This document shows positions 35,279-48,235 of a stretch of 64,000 nucleotides of DNA, piece after piece; position 1 is the first letter of the stretch, and each line of letters opens with the position of its first letter. Source of the stretch: Oreocharis arfaki (lineage: Eukaryota > Chordata > Aves > Passeriformes > Paramythiidae); assembly GCA_013398015.1 (NCBI GenBank), contig VZRR01013407.1, positions 1 through 64,000 of the forward strand, given 5' to 3'. Both the position numbers and the translations under genes were made by a program. The notes beneath the pieces are model-generated. The model saw nothing but the letters and a program-made list of their open reading frames with translations. It was not told the DNA's origin and did no database searches.

Positions 35279-38200
35279 TAATAACTTTTAAAAGTCTTAC
35301 CATCATCTTTCCAATATGCTCCCTTGATTATAGTTCAATTTAAAATATAGACGTATTTATTCCTTAACATGTAGACATTTGTAAACTAAGTTTGGGTAGG
35401 ATTATTATGCTAATGCATATGGCTGAATATTTATTTCAACAGTGGTCATAACCTATTTTAATCAGACTGGAAAGTACAAAATGTATTTAAAATATTCAAT
35501 GCAGAAAATATAAGCAGACAAAAACAACTTTGGAATAATAAAGGAGTGAAGAGATGCACTGGGTTTTCAAGTTTCAGATAATTTGATGAATGTATCATTT
35601 TTACAGTATCTATCCCAAACTCCTGCCACAGAGGAAGATTGATTAGTATTAGGAAATCTTTAGGTATCTAGCAGTGATGCTATGCATTTCAAATAGAAGC
35701 CAAGAACAGACACTTTAGTTCCTGCTGGAAAAGTTGGCAATTTCTAACTTTCTTTGATCTTCCATGAATAAATCAACCTGTGCTCTCTACACAGGAACAC
35801 ATTTTTCTGTGTATTCGCAGATTTGCAGGCAAGTTAAAGCAATATATGAAACTAAGACATCTGTGATCTTCTGTCTGGGGACATCAATCACAAGTCATGG
35901 CCACAATCCTCTCTGTATGCCCGACAGTGACAAAAAGTTTGGACTAGCAGGTATAAGGCCTCCATTAGGGACCATTCTGAGGAAAACCCTCTACAGCACA
36001 GGGTAGTCCAAAAATACCTGAGCTAACTTTAAAACACCTGGCCATAGCATGATCAAAACACAGGCTACAGATCATAGTATCAGTACTTCACTCAGGCTGT
36101 GAAGAGGAGAATAACAGCAATCTTGATTTTATACAACAAAAATTTAACATGAGTCAAAAAATAACAGTGTGTAACTCACTATTCATGAGTGGCTTATTCA
36201 AATTTTTATTTTCCCTGAAAACTAGCATTAGAATTGCTAAAGATTTTTATGTTTTGGGAAAAAAAAAAAAAGACAGAAGCTATTTAGCATCTTCTAAAAC
36301 ACTAATTGTGTACTGAGAGAAAAAAGGGAAGGCTGGAGGGAAAAGACTTTTAAAAGGAAGAGAAATAAAAATATGGAAGAATTATTATGTTAAACAGCCT
36401 ACACTTTTTCTTGGAAAGCTGTAGATATAGTATTAAATATATGTTATCTTACTTAGCATATGTTTACAAAGTATTTCACCATGAAAGTATTTCAGAATAT
36501 AAATAAAGCAAGCAGGCTGTACACACTATGAAACAACATCTTCAGAATAGACTAGATTTAGTTTTGTTCTTCCATTTGAAGTCACCAGCATGCACAAATT
36601 TAAAACAATGGTTTTCTATCACAACTATTTATGTCTAGCAAATATGATTTCATCTGCCAAGAGGAATTTCTAATATCAAAATTTAAGCATAGTTTCTTTT
36701 ACCAGTTGAGTATTCACACTCAAAATTTCATCTTAAAAGCATCTGTGTAAAACCTCATTCCTCAGTAGCAGCCTTGATAATTACAAGAAGTGTGTAAATC
36801 CTCAGATGTAACAAGCACAATCTTTCAAGTAAAGAACATATTTTAAGGTACAATACTGGAAATTGACTGGCAATACTACATTATATTAAATACTATTTTT
36901 ACTGAGACCAGATTAATGAGTCTAATTCCAACCTGTGAAAGAGGGGAGAGAGTGGTCACTCTTTCCAACACACATGCAGATCCATGATGACTTAGAATGT
37001 TTTCACACCTGCATTCTAATTTCCATAGGCTTTTCCTGATATCAGGCGATGTAATTTGATTTGAAACTCTTCCCTAGTCTGTATCAGATAACCAACATCA
37101 TATTAAAAGTCTACTGGTACCCTCCTTATAGTCTGAACTAATTAGTTTAATGAAGCATATAACAGAGTTTGGTTTGTTGCTCAGATTCAGGGTGAATATT
37201 TTAGCGTACCCGATATGGTAAGAGCTTGTAGCTGTCCTTGACCCACCTATTACTCAAGAGAAAAGAACCTGGTGGCATACAGTAATGGCAAGAATAGTAA
37301 GAACAAGAGAAAATAGACACATTTATGTTATAAACATACGAAAAACGAAATATACACTAGTCATTTAAAATTTGAAGTTTTCATCCACTTCATTTGCGCA
37401 GAGGCATTTTAAGAGATACAAGAAAAAACAGCACAAGGCAAAGCCATGAATGGGAAGATTCTGCTAATAGGTAGTTTTACTCAGCTATGGTAACTGAGCT
37501 TTTAGGTGACAACAGTTGTGTATCAGCTTTGTAACATGAACTCACAGCTGCAAACCACAAGAAATGAGTGCCATAAACCAGTTTCTAGACCTTAATGAGA
37601 ATACATGGCTTTCAGTTTAATCTGAGCTAACCACAACATGGGAAAAAAGCAACCCCACATTGCCTTTTTATGTGATATTCACTCAAACACACAAGGGGAA
37701 AAAACCTTGCTATAGCAAGGCCCGTCACAGGCTGGGGAAGCTGTCTGTAGCTAGTAAGAAAAAAATAGCTGAATTATACTCCAGAGAACTCTCCTTCCTT
37801 CCTGATCATAACAGAGAGCTTCCATTTAGCTTAAGCTTGTATGAGTCAGAGTCCACACTGCATATCAAAACATTAATAGTTTATCATGCTCTGATGAAGT
37901 GATCATTTTATATTGTTTTACTGGACTTTGTTAACCACACACTCTTCATGTGACAACCTTACTGCCGTAATCATCCCAAATCTAATTTGCTTTAGATTAT
38001 TCTAAAATACTTAGATAAAAAGGTGTTAAGGATTTTCAACCATGTAGTTCTTTCCAATTTACTTTTACCACTTCATCCACTGTGATACTACAACATTCCT
38101 AATATCCACTTCTTGAAACCACTCAATTCCAGTACAAGTTAACAGTCCCATTGTCTCTAGCTAGCTTGGACTACCAGAATGGTTTTTTCTATTGGAAACT

Positions 38201-38699
38201 GTTCACAGACAACACTCTTTCTGACAAACGGAACAGCAGTTCTGCAATAAAGAAGTCGTACCTTATAGCTAATGCTCTTTCCTTTCCATGTTTTTATATT
38301 CTTGCCCCATCTTTCTTCCTGCTTCACTTGCATTTTCCCTGAATATGCCACAGCTGCACATCAGAAAAACCTAGCAAAGTCTAGCTGAGATACCAAATCA
38401 TTTTCCAAGTAAGGCTTTTCTTGCAGCATGGAGTCCTAAAAATACTACTATCATCAACAATCTGAGTTCATAAGAGCCTCACCGGAAATACTGAGAACAC
38501 CAGCTTTCCTCTCTAGAAGGTCTAGCACAGAAGATCATGGCTAGCCTTTGTCCAGCTCAGCAGACCCACAGTTCTTTCTAGTCTAAGCCTTGAAACTTCA
38601 ATGGACACATGGCTCCAATGTCTCTTCTGCTAAGCTTGCACAGGTAAGACTTCAAAAACCATCTAGATGCAAAATCCTGAGCAGCATTTTCTCAGATGA
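33736..38699. other. intergenic, no gene seen
   Basis: AT-rich DNA downstream of the cytokine gene. Frames up to 144 codons (33861-34295, 34506-34916) are low-complexity or overlapping and show no family motif. It contains the ATA/GAT microsatellite at 35221-35283. Confidence 0.55.
35221..35283 (+). repeat. compound trinucleotide microsatellite (ATA/GAT)
   Basis: An interrupted array of ATA and ATG/GAT triplets ends in about seven uniform ATA units (35261-35283). It is a typical mutable microsatellite. Confidence 0.92.
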
Positions 38700-38757
38700 C
38701 ACTGCTTGAGCAGAGAGGTTGGACCAGATAACCTTCCAGCCTTACCCATTCTGTGAT
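38700..38757 (+). mobile_element. short CR1 3' fragment
   Basis: 'GAGAGGTTGGACCAGATAAC' (38715-38734) followed by 'CTTCCAGCCTTACCCATTCT' and GTGATCTTTGA is the CR1 3' end on the + strand. Only about 60 bases are recognisable. Confidence 0.75.
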
Positions 38758-40753
38758 CTTTGATTTTCCTCTCTTTTGTCATAGAACTGCTAGTGTTGTT
38801 GGCTAGAACGAGCTATCGCTCCTGCTGACTACAATGAACATTCTGCTCCTGCTATTTAACCACTGTCCATCTTTTCGTTTTGTGGATCACTTCTGCCCTT
38901 CAGAAATATAGATATTACAGCTAAAATTGCAAGTGAATAGTAAACATTACAGATAAAACAATGAAAATGCTAATTGTCATGTGGTACTCTCTTATATCTG
39001 AATTCTTTACTTCTGGTCAAAGAAATTTTCTTATTAAACTCTCATGTCCTGAAAGAGAAAACTATAAGCAATCTTTATTTTTAAATACAATATCTAGGTG
39101 ACAATCATTTCAAGTTAATTTGGAAACTTATAACAAGATTGTTATGTCATGTAAATGAGGTTTAACTTGAAGGCCTGACCAACAGCAGAGCAGAAACTGT
39201 GCTGCAATCCTGACAATGTGAACACATTACAAGGCTGGAAAAGTTGTAAAACTGAATTAGCTCCATGATAAAGGAACAGAGTACAAATCTCCTCCCATGT
39301 GCCCTCCTCGTGTGATCCTCGTGCTGTACCTGTGCTCAGCAGCCCCTCCCTCCAACATCCACACCACAGCTTTCCTCTCAAGGATGGTTATTGCTCTTTG
39401 TCCAAGTGTTTGCTGACTGCCATTGCTTGAGGGTGACATGGAAAGGATTGCTGCTCCAGGCTTGGCTGCATACTGCCAGACCTACTCCACAAGTTATATC
39501 CACTTTCATTTTCAGTACTGGCCTAACTCTGTAGCAAAATCCCATCCTTTAATGACATCATCTACAGCAGCAGGCACTGTGGCCTCCTGTCAGGGCGCAC
39601 AGCTTTCAGGGACATTGTAGCTCTAACACCTGCGAATCAAATGCCTATAATGTCAGTAATTTTGGCCTCTTCATGCTTCTAATGATTCTTTTCCCTGGAC
39701 AACGAGGTACCCCCTGGGTCTGAGTCTGCCAGCTATGAAGTGCTTCCTCTTTGCCCATTAATCACAATCCTACAGTGACTCATGCTGTTCACCCTGACAG
39801 CTGCACAGTAAGAATTTCCTCACAGGAGCTCAAGTTTCTAAAACTACACTGGTTCTTTCTTAAAACAAAGTTATTTTCAGACCAGCTGCAATATGCTTGG
39901 CAGTGTAACCACGTGTGTAAGCCCCATACGATGTTTTTAGCCTGCAAATGACATTTGTCCCTTCCATGGAAGATGCTATACCATACTTCAAAGTACATCC
40001 TATACTGGGACGCAGGGGAGTAGATAAGCCACATGGACCTTCTGATTTCCTGGATGAAAAAAGTTGAAGAGAACTACACCACAACACTTGTGAAAGTAAT
40101 GGGAGACCCATGCCAACCTCCCTACAACACCGAGATTCTACAGACAAGATGCTGTGTGAGGCATTTGGCCTCAGCAGCAAATGGAGATATTCAGTGTCAA
40201 AGAAACGCTGCCTTCCTGGAAGGGAAATGATCAGCCTAAGATAATTGACTGGAAGCATTAAACATTAAACATGTTCCATCTATGCCTGATTCAAACAATC
40301 ACCATTCAATTTACTCACAATATGCCGTTTATTTTCACATAATGATCCTAATGGTATTACACAGACATATTTTAAAAGGACTTTGGTTACTTGCAAAAAC
40401 AATCAAATAAATCAATTTTTCTTCATTAGAATTTTAAGGGGATTCAATGAACTATAATGAAAGTAGAGAAAAAAGAAAAATAAAAAAGGAAGAAGCCAGA
40501 TATTTGATATGTTCATCACACTGGTTCAAACTCTTAAATTCTTAAGTTCTACACTCCACAGAAGTTTACAACATTCTTAATTCTGTAAATAAAAGCAAAA
40601 CCAACCTGTTTTGGGCTTTTTTTCTCAGCTCTGTTCCATAGTTTCAAATATATTACTTAAATTCTCAGCTATGCCTAAGTATCTCTAAACTGTAGATTCT
40701 GGCATAAGCAATATGTTTTGGTTGGGTTTTTTTTGCCTTGACTATTTTTTTCA

Positions 40754-40771
40754 GGGGGGAGGGTGGGGGGG
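40754..40771 (+). repeat. G-rich run with quadruplex-type pattern
   Basis: GGGGGGAGGGTGGGGGGG can supply four GGG runs separated by single bases (GGG-A-GGG-T-GGG-G-GGG), matching the usual G-quadruplex pattern. It follows a T-run. No gene is known nearby. Confidence 0.6.
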
Positions 40772-42971
40772 TGTGCTACAGAATGCGAGATTAGACTTTT
40801 TCTGGTGTTGCTCTGTGCAAAGGGTGCATACAAAAGCATTTTCCAAAGAATTTAATATTAAATACATCTTTGCCAACTAATTAAATTTCACAGACAAGGA
40901 GAAATGAGATGTTATTAATTCCCCTCACAAGAAGAAAACAGATCACATTGCATAAGGCATCCAGACTGGCTTCTCGCAAATGAAAATGGCTCTGCCAGTT
41001 ATTAAAGGATATTTTTAAATTCTGTAAGTGAAACATTACATATTTTTCATCATCCGTTATAATACTGAATCAATGTCATAAAAATATTTAGAAGCAAGAG
41101 TATGAAAATTGTACTGGTTAACTACTATACTGAAACTAACAACGAGAGTGAAAAAAACTCCGGACATTCTTATCTTTGATTTAAGAAGAAAGGAGGAAAG
41201 AGGTGGGAAGGAAGTTGAAATTAGTGAAAGCAAGGAGAAAAGGAAAATAGATGATAAGAAAATACACAAAAGGAAGGAGAGGAAGGCTGCAGCGGGGACA
41301 AGAGTAAAGAGCAGCAAATGCTAGGAAATGAGGTATCGACTGACCAGCAAACAGTGTAAGTAAAAATAAGTATGTCCTCTTGTAGAAACAATCTTTGCTG
41401 TTACACATTATTTGTGACACTGTAGCAGAATAAAACACCAAAAAAATCCGAGGTAAAGACTGCCCTTGAAATGTTAATTACTTGGATGGAGTACCTTACT
41501 TGATTTCGTTCTCTAAGTACTTGTAATCTCTTTCAGAACCTACTGGCTGCTAACACGCAATGATGATCCCCCTATATTGCTCTGGTACCAAAATTGCTTT
41601 TCTAGTCTCCTCAGTCCTACAAACACAACTCTGTGGCACTGTACTCCCCAGACAGTTTGTGGAAGAGACAAAGATGTCCTGTACACTTTGGAGCACATTC
41701 CATTTAGAGCAGTTATGCTCTCCCTCCACCTCACTGCCTCAAATCAATATCTCCATTAAGCTTAGGAAATTTTGAATCCTCTTTCAATCCAAAGACACCA
41801 CACTTAACAAGAGCCTTTGAAGGACTAGGGTGACAGCACGTACAATAAAATCTGCAGTCATGTATCATTCTGTCCATCTGAGCACTCTATCACTAATGGC
41901 TGCCTGAGGTCTCCACAACCACCTAAGTTATTTTAAGCATTGCTGGAGCTTCCATTTTCAGGCAAGGCACAAAACTGCAAAGAAAACATGCACAATCTCT
42001 ATTGCAAAGAGTGAAATCTATCCTCAAAGGTAAAATAATCCAATGAGAAATATATATCAAATCCATCACTTAACAATACAAATAAAAGCATTAAAAATTC
42101 TTAAACTTCAGCAAATCCATTCAGTACGTAGGAAGTTGAGTATTTACACTGCAACAGAGAACAACTTCACCTATTTAACTATCATGTATTACAAAATATA
42201 AAGATTGTAAATTATAAACCACACTCAGTTTAATTTTAAATAAACTAAAATTCTCCAGTATCATGAGAACTGTTAGATATTTGGGGGAACTGCTGCATAA
42301 ACAAATATTTGGGAGGACTGCATTCTTAATTCATCATATCAGTAACCATGTAACAACAATTATACTACTTTAACAATACTGCCATGTTAACTCTGCAAAA
42401 TTCTATTCTTTGTGGAAAGAACAACCATTGTGATGTCTGTAAAACATCAGAGCTTACATTTAGGAATGAAGTTACACTAACCAATTTAATTAATTAGATC
42501 AGATCATTATTAATGGCACCAATTTTTGAAATACAGTTAGGAATACATAATTTTAAGTAGAAAAACACTCCTGTATTTTTTTTGGTTGTTTTTCCTTTAC
42601 ACATAGAAATGATCCCCAAGGCCATAAAAAAGGGGAAGAGACTACTGTCTCCTTAATCTGCCCTAAGGTACACAAATAATATTTATTCTTTATCTCTCCT
42701 AGTTCTTTCAGAATTTTCCCCTTGCAGTTATTTCCATCAATTCTGCTAAGGGAAGAAACAGAGAAAACTTCAGACCAAATTATCCATTTGGCCCCAATCC
42801 ACATAAGCACTTAGTTGATGTGTTCTGCATTCGTGCCTTTTCGGAAACAAGTGGCTAAACACTATTCTAACCAAACTCTGTCAAGAGATATGGTATAACA
42901 AATCTTCAGAGAACTCCTTCATATCACCCACTCTTCAACAGAAGTGACCTTCATGTCACAGCACCCAACTT

Positions 42972-43002
42972 TTATATATATATATACACATATATATATA
43001 TA
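42972..43002. repeat. TA dinucleotide microsatellite
   Basis: An alternating TA run of about 30 bases, interrupted once by CACA. It is largely self-complementary. Confidence 0.88.
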
Positions 43003-46000
43003 GCCTAACAGTTACAGCACGTGACTAGAAAGTGATGCTCAATGAGGTAAGTCTTGCCCAAGTACATTGAAGCCTTTCTCCACAACCTGCCATCAATCAG
43101 GCAGACATTTTTCCGGATGAGGACACTCCCAACACTCCTGCTGAAGCAGTTCCAAGGATTAACTAACTCAGAAGTACAGTACAAAGGATAATATCACCTA
43201 TAATCAATTAGTTAGGGCATTAATCTAAAAGAATGTTCTGCATTTTAGACAATGTTCTAAGGATATTGTTCATATTTTTACACTGAGCATTAAAGTAAAC
43301 AAACATAATTTGAGAATTATCCTATAAATAGTAAGAATTCTCCTTGGTATCTCAAATTCTTTTGTGCTACCAAGGAGAAAGCTGCAGAGCTACCGCATTC
43401 CAAGAATACATGAGTAGTCTGTATCCTTTTAATGCAGACTATGAACATGTATACATGGCCCTATCCATTTTCCAACGAGACATACACCTTTTGGGGCTCA
43501 TAGTATGGCAAGTTTGCAAACTATCTGGTGGTGCCAAATGGTGGCTCACAGTGGAAGTTTTCTAGGTGAGAAAGGCTCATGTATTCTTCTCCCCCAAACC
43601 TGGAGAAATAGCTTAGTCAATTGCATGATTCATGAATTGTCTAATTAGCACAATGTTTCTTTTTATTGAAGCGTTAGGCAGGGTTTTTTCCTGTTTCTGA
43701 GGATTTTTTAAACCTCTGAGCAATTATGATACATGTATGACTAGCATGCCTCAGTTTTTCCAAAAGAGTGTATCCTACATGACATACCTTTCACAGTAAC
43801 ACAAATTCTCCTTGGTCTGCAATAATTTTGGGTGGTATTTAGCTCAGTTGTGAATTTTCCTACCCAATAAAACATGACGAACGAATTCAGAAGTGGAGTC
43901 CAGGACACATCAAACCACAGAAAGATGCGTTTTTAGGGGTTTAGAACTTGGCTGGGCCTTTTTTCAAGAATCAAAGTTTGAAAGTTAGATAACCTAGAAA
44001 TACATAGCATGTTGGATGGTAGCACTAAGCAGTAAATTTAGGAGCTGGCAGCAGGAGGAAGGAAAACAGCGACACATAATGAACCTGTTGAGCACAAATT
44101 AAAAGTTCTAGTATGTGTTTCTTAAGAAATCATACATGAATTTACCAGAGAAGAAATAACTCTTAAGCCTAAAGACCACACTGACATATTTTCCATATAA
44201 CTACTCATAGAACATTTTCCATAAAACCCTGGAGGCTTCAAAACTACTATAAGCTGAACAATAGTTTTTGGTTTTAAAGCTATGTAACAACATTCCCATT
44301 CAAAATGTTTTGGCTAGGAATTAATTTGCTACTGATCTATCATGTTTTACATTTAGATTCCAAGATAAAAACACATTGGAGGAAATAAAGCCTACAAAAA
44401 TACTGTTCAATCATTGTCTTTTCTATTTTAATTAAGAACAGCTATAATTAAGTAAACATAGCAATTAAAGTTGTGCTTTTTATTTATTGAAGGCCAGATT
44501 CCAGTACCATTAAAAGTTCCTGTAGTTTTATTTCAGTGGGAATTTACTCAATGCCCTAAATTTGTACCTAATCTCTCAACCGAAGAGTCAGTTACAACAA
44601 ATTCAAAGCAACATCCATTTGACAACCAAGAACAGGTTGTAGCTCATGTTCAATATGTAATTTTCCTTAATGATGAATATGGTGATGTTTTACCATTCTT
44701 CATGGAAAACAATAAAAATCCTCTATAGCTGACATGTAGGACCAGGAAATACTGTAGTATGTGAAGGAGGGGAGTATTTTGAAAGGAAGCAGTCAGTTCT
44801 CTTGAAGAAATCACTGTCACCATCTGCTCAGAAATGACGGCTCAATTACTTACTAGTTCACTCATTTCATGCTTAGCTGTGCATTCCATGACTAGCCTGC
44901 ATAATTTTAAAATGCCAGAATTTCTGTAAATCCTTCCATCTCATTTTCCGTTCTCTGCCTGGTTTTCAATAATACAAAAAAAGTTGAGTATGAAGAATTT
45001 ATTTGTCTTTATGATTTGTAAGTCTCATGAAAAAAACACAGCTGAGCAGAAGAGACAGTTCCTCCAAGCGCCTCAGACAAACTAGGAAGTGTGGGCTTAC
45101 ACATCATAGATGCCAGAGAATCCACACCCAAGAAAGGTTTACCTGTAGAAAACTGTTTCAGTTGGCAGGAAATCCATTCATTCAGTTCTCTAGTCATGCA
45201 GTAATCTTGATCTCTTCGGGCATAACTTGTTCTTCCCAGCTGAACCTGATTTCAATGGAAAGTGCTGTGCCAAATGTAGTACTGGATGCATCTTGGTATT
45301 ATACCCAGGATGTGAACTGCTGTATAGTTTAAAGGCAGCACCTGTAATGATGCTGGTGCAGTAAGGGGAGGTGGGTAGCAATCCAAAGTATGTTAAAGGG
45401 TCAATCAGGATTTTTTAAGTAGTGATAAGATTCAAAGATGCGCAGATAGGCTTGACCATGTGGCACAGGGAACAAACAGGCAATGAGAAAAGCATGCACC
45501 AGAGCACCTGCAATGGTCAGTATCAGAGAACAGACAAACCCAGCCGCCCTCTCCCTAATCCACGTAAACTGGTTTCATTTAGTATTACAGTAACAGGACA
45601 ATTATAGCACCTAGTGTAGTGTGCAAATGACCTGCTGAGGGTTATTCAGGTATGCAGCTTCTGTTTATCAGTTTACATATCTCAAAAGAGCCTATTCTCT
45701 TAGTGTCAGTATGATTTATACTTGTGTACCTAGCTACATTAACTATATCCCACAAGGCTAACACTGTTTTCCCCAACAATCTTCAACACCTAAGCCAGGC
45801 AGTCACTCACTCCTTTTATGATTATAGGCAATTGTATTGCTGGAAGATATTTAAGTATATCAAGACAGCCTCAGGAACAAACAGCTCCATATCTTTTCCT
45901 CTCCTCCCACCTCTAAAAACCTGACACAGCCAAAATAAAATTCTTCCCCAACAGCTCTGCTGAAGAACAAGGAGTAGCTACAACAAATGATGAAAACAGT

Positions 46001-47576
46001 GAAATCATCGGCAGATTCCTAGTTACACAACGGTGAAAAAATACATCACTTATAAGTTTGTGGTGTACCATAGAGCAATTGAAGAAAAAAATACTTTCAG
46101 AAAATAGGAGCTCCTTAGCATTGAGGTTGTATTTGGAAGCAAGAGGGACAAGTCTAGTTCCAGACAAAGTGTGAATGCTTTAGCTACAGGGAACAGCCAA
46201 ATTTAAAAATGGCTGCACCAAACCAAACATAACCAACAAGTTGCTGTCTTCCTCAAAGCCCTCCTGAGATAACAGTGGTCACTGGCTCATGATCTTAAAG
46301 TAGTCATAATATATTTTCTATAAACAAAAGATCATCCTGACTTTACAGGTTTTGGACCAAGTCCCAAATCATTCGCAGACCTTAATTCAGCTTTTGCAGA
46401 GCTATTCTCCAAGAAACTAATGTGACTTCAACTCAAACCAGAAGCCTTTGAACACAGTTTGACTTTATGGACGTTAACATACTTCTATAACAGAAGTTCA
46501 TCTTCATTATAATCTATGACTCAGAGCTCTCTTCAGATTCTGGAAAAAATATATAAATTCCCTGCAGAGTCATTAATGCTCACGGTATGCCATCTCTTTG
46601 TCAATGGATCTTTTCTGTTGTCAAATCACACTCGGTCTCAGTGCAGATTTGCAAATGTGAGCAGCCTCCGCGCTAGGTATAAATACCCATTTTCAGGTAT
46701 GCCTTCAAACATTTATCTATTGTACTTCCACATGTGTCTGTGTGAAAGCTGACAGGATGAGCACGTGAGTGAGTTGCCTGTGATGTGATGAAGATGTTTA
46801 ATAAAACCAGTAATTAATACAGCAATTAAAATATAAAACTCGAGTCAGCATTTTGATGCTGTTCCTGTCTGTCTCTCGGACTTGCTTTATTACTTTGTGC
46901 AAGTTGGCCCCATTCTGCAAATACTTCTACTTACGCAAAGTACGTATACAGGGTAATACAGCTTTATTTGCTTAATTATCAAAAACTGGCCTTTTAACTG
47001 TTTCTGTGACTACAGACACTGCTAACTAAGATCAACAGAATTATTTACCAGCGTGGTGTTAGAATACAGGCAGTTTTAAGAGCGCACTTAAATAGTAGCA
47101 CTTAGTACTAACCACTCCCCAAGCAAAAGCATCAGTGCCTAACAGGAGAATAAAAACTAAGGCAGAAACACTGCGATTCCTGCCTACAGCAATTCCTCCC
47201 CACCGCTTTGCCTCTGTTGCTCTCTTTGACTCAAACTCTGTCTCTAAGCCATGAACACTCACAGAAGCAACTTCCTTTTCCTACCGGCGCCTGAACACCC
47301 ACTGCGGTGCTGCGATGCCTCAGCGGGAAGACACAACTGAGGAAAGATGAGAGGCCAGAACAGAAAGAACAGAGCTCGAGGCCTCTGGGTTTCCCTGCCC
47401 ACCCCCGTGACACGGACCCTGCCAGAGGCCGGCAGGAGCGACTGTCCGTCTGTTCTGCATTCCCAGCGAGAGCCGCGCTCTCTGCTCCCTGCCGGAGCCT
47501 TCCGAGCAGCAGCCGGGCGGGCCAGCGAGGCCGAGCCGCCCCGGAGGCATCGGGCTGCGAGGAACCGACACGCTGG

Positions 47577-47612
47577 NNNNNNNNNNNNNNNNNNNNNNNN
47601 NNNNNNNNNNNN
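47577..47612. other. assembly gap (36 N)
   Basis: A run of 36 undetermined bases in the GC-rich island. The true length may differ. A further single N is at 47883. Confidence 1.
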
Positions 47613-48150
47613 TCTGGCAGAGCCGTGCGGCGGCCGGGAAGCCGCCGGAGAGCCTCCGCGGAAAGGGCTACCCAAGGGAGCCGCAGGCGCGACGAAGACA
47701 GGCGGCGTTCCTCAGCCGCTACTGCGGGGAGGATGAGCCAGCTCTAGCCGACACAACTCCCTCCCCCGCGCCGCCGCCGTGCCAAGGCGCCAGCCATGTT
47801 CCCGCATCGCCCCCACCTCAGGCGCCAGGGGAAGGAGAGGGGGAAGGGGGAAGGAAGGCAGGAAGGCGGTGCCGGGACTCCCNGGGTGGCGGGGTGAGAG
47901 GAGCCCGGGTGTTGTCGGTGTTCTCGCTCGGTTTTTTTTTCTCAGGCTTTTTCACATAGTCGTCCCCTCCCCTCAGGTTTTCTGCAGAGATTTACTTGTC
48001 GGTAACCACACAACTACACCGGGCTGCTCGGGCTCTTTTCCCGCAGAGGCCGAACGCTCGGTCCAGCGGAGCGGGGGTAAACCCCCGCGGCCAGGGGCTC
48101 CCTCAGCGACCGCTCTCCGCCTCGCCCGCCAGTGCGGCTCCTGCAGCACC

Positions 48151-48235
48151 ATGGATCACCAGCCCAAGTTCTTCGAGAACCTCTCGGGCGCCGGGAAGGC
48201 CATCGCGGTACTGACCAGCGGCGGCGATGCCCAAG
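48151..48235 (+). CDS. PFKP: PFKP coding exon 1
   Basis: 28 codons plus one base, ending in the donor CAAG|GTAGCG (phase 1). It encodes the N-terminus up to GGDAQ of the nucleotide-binding loop. The frame stays open for 124 codons upstream to 47779, but that stretch is low-complexity CpG-island sequence and is unlike PFK, so 48151 is taken as the start. Confidence 0.93.

Larger units (their letters stand above)
38758..47279. other. intergenic, no gene seen
   Basis: About 8.5 kb between a CR1 fragment and the PFKP CpG island. I see an uninterrupted 85-codon frame at 44471-44728 that I do not recognise, a G-rich run at 40754-40771 and a TA repeat at 42972-43002. There is no splice-supported gene. 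Confidence 0.5.

Noticed and set aside
47307..47747. Long frames on both strands across the N-run
   Set aside because: GC-rich island sequence rarely contains stops; the frames pass through undetermined bases and have low-complexity composition.
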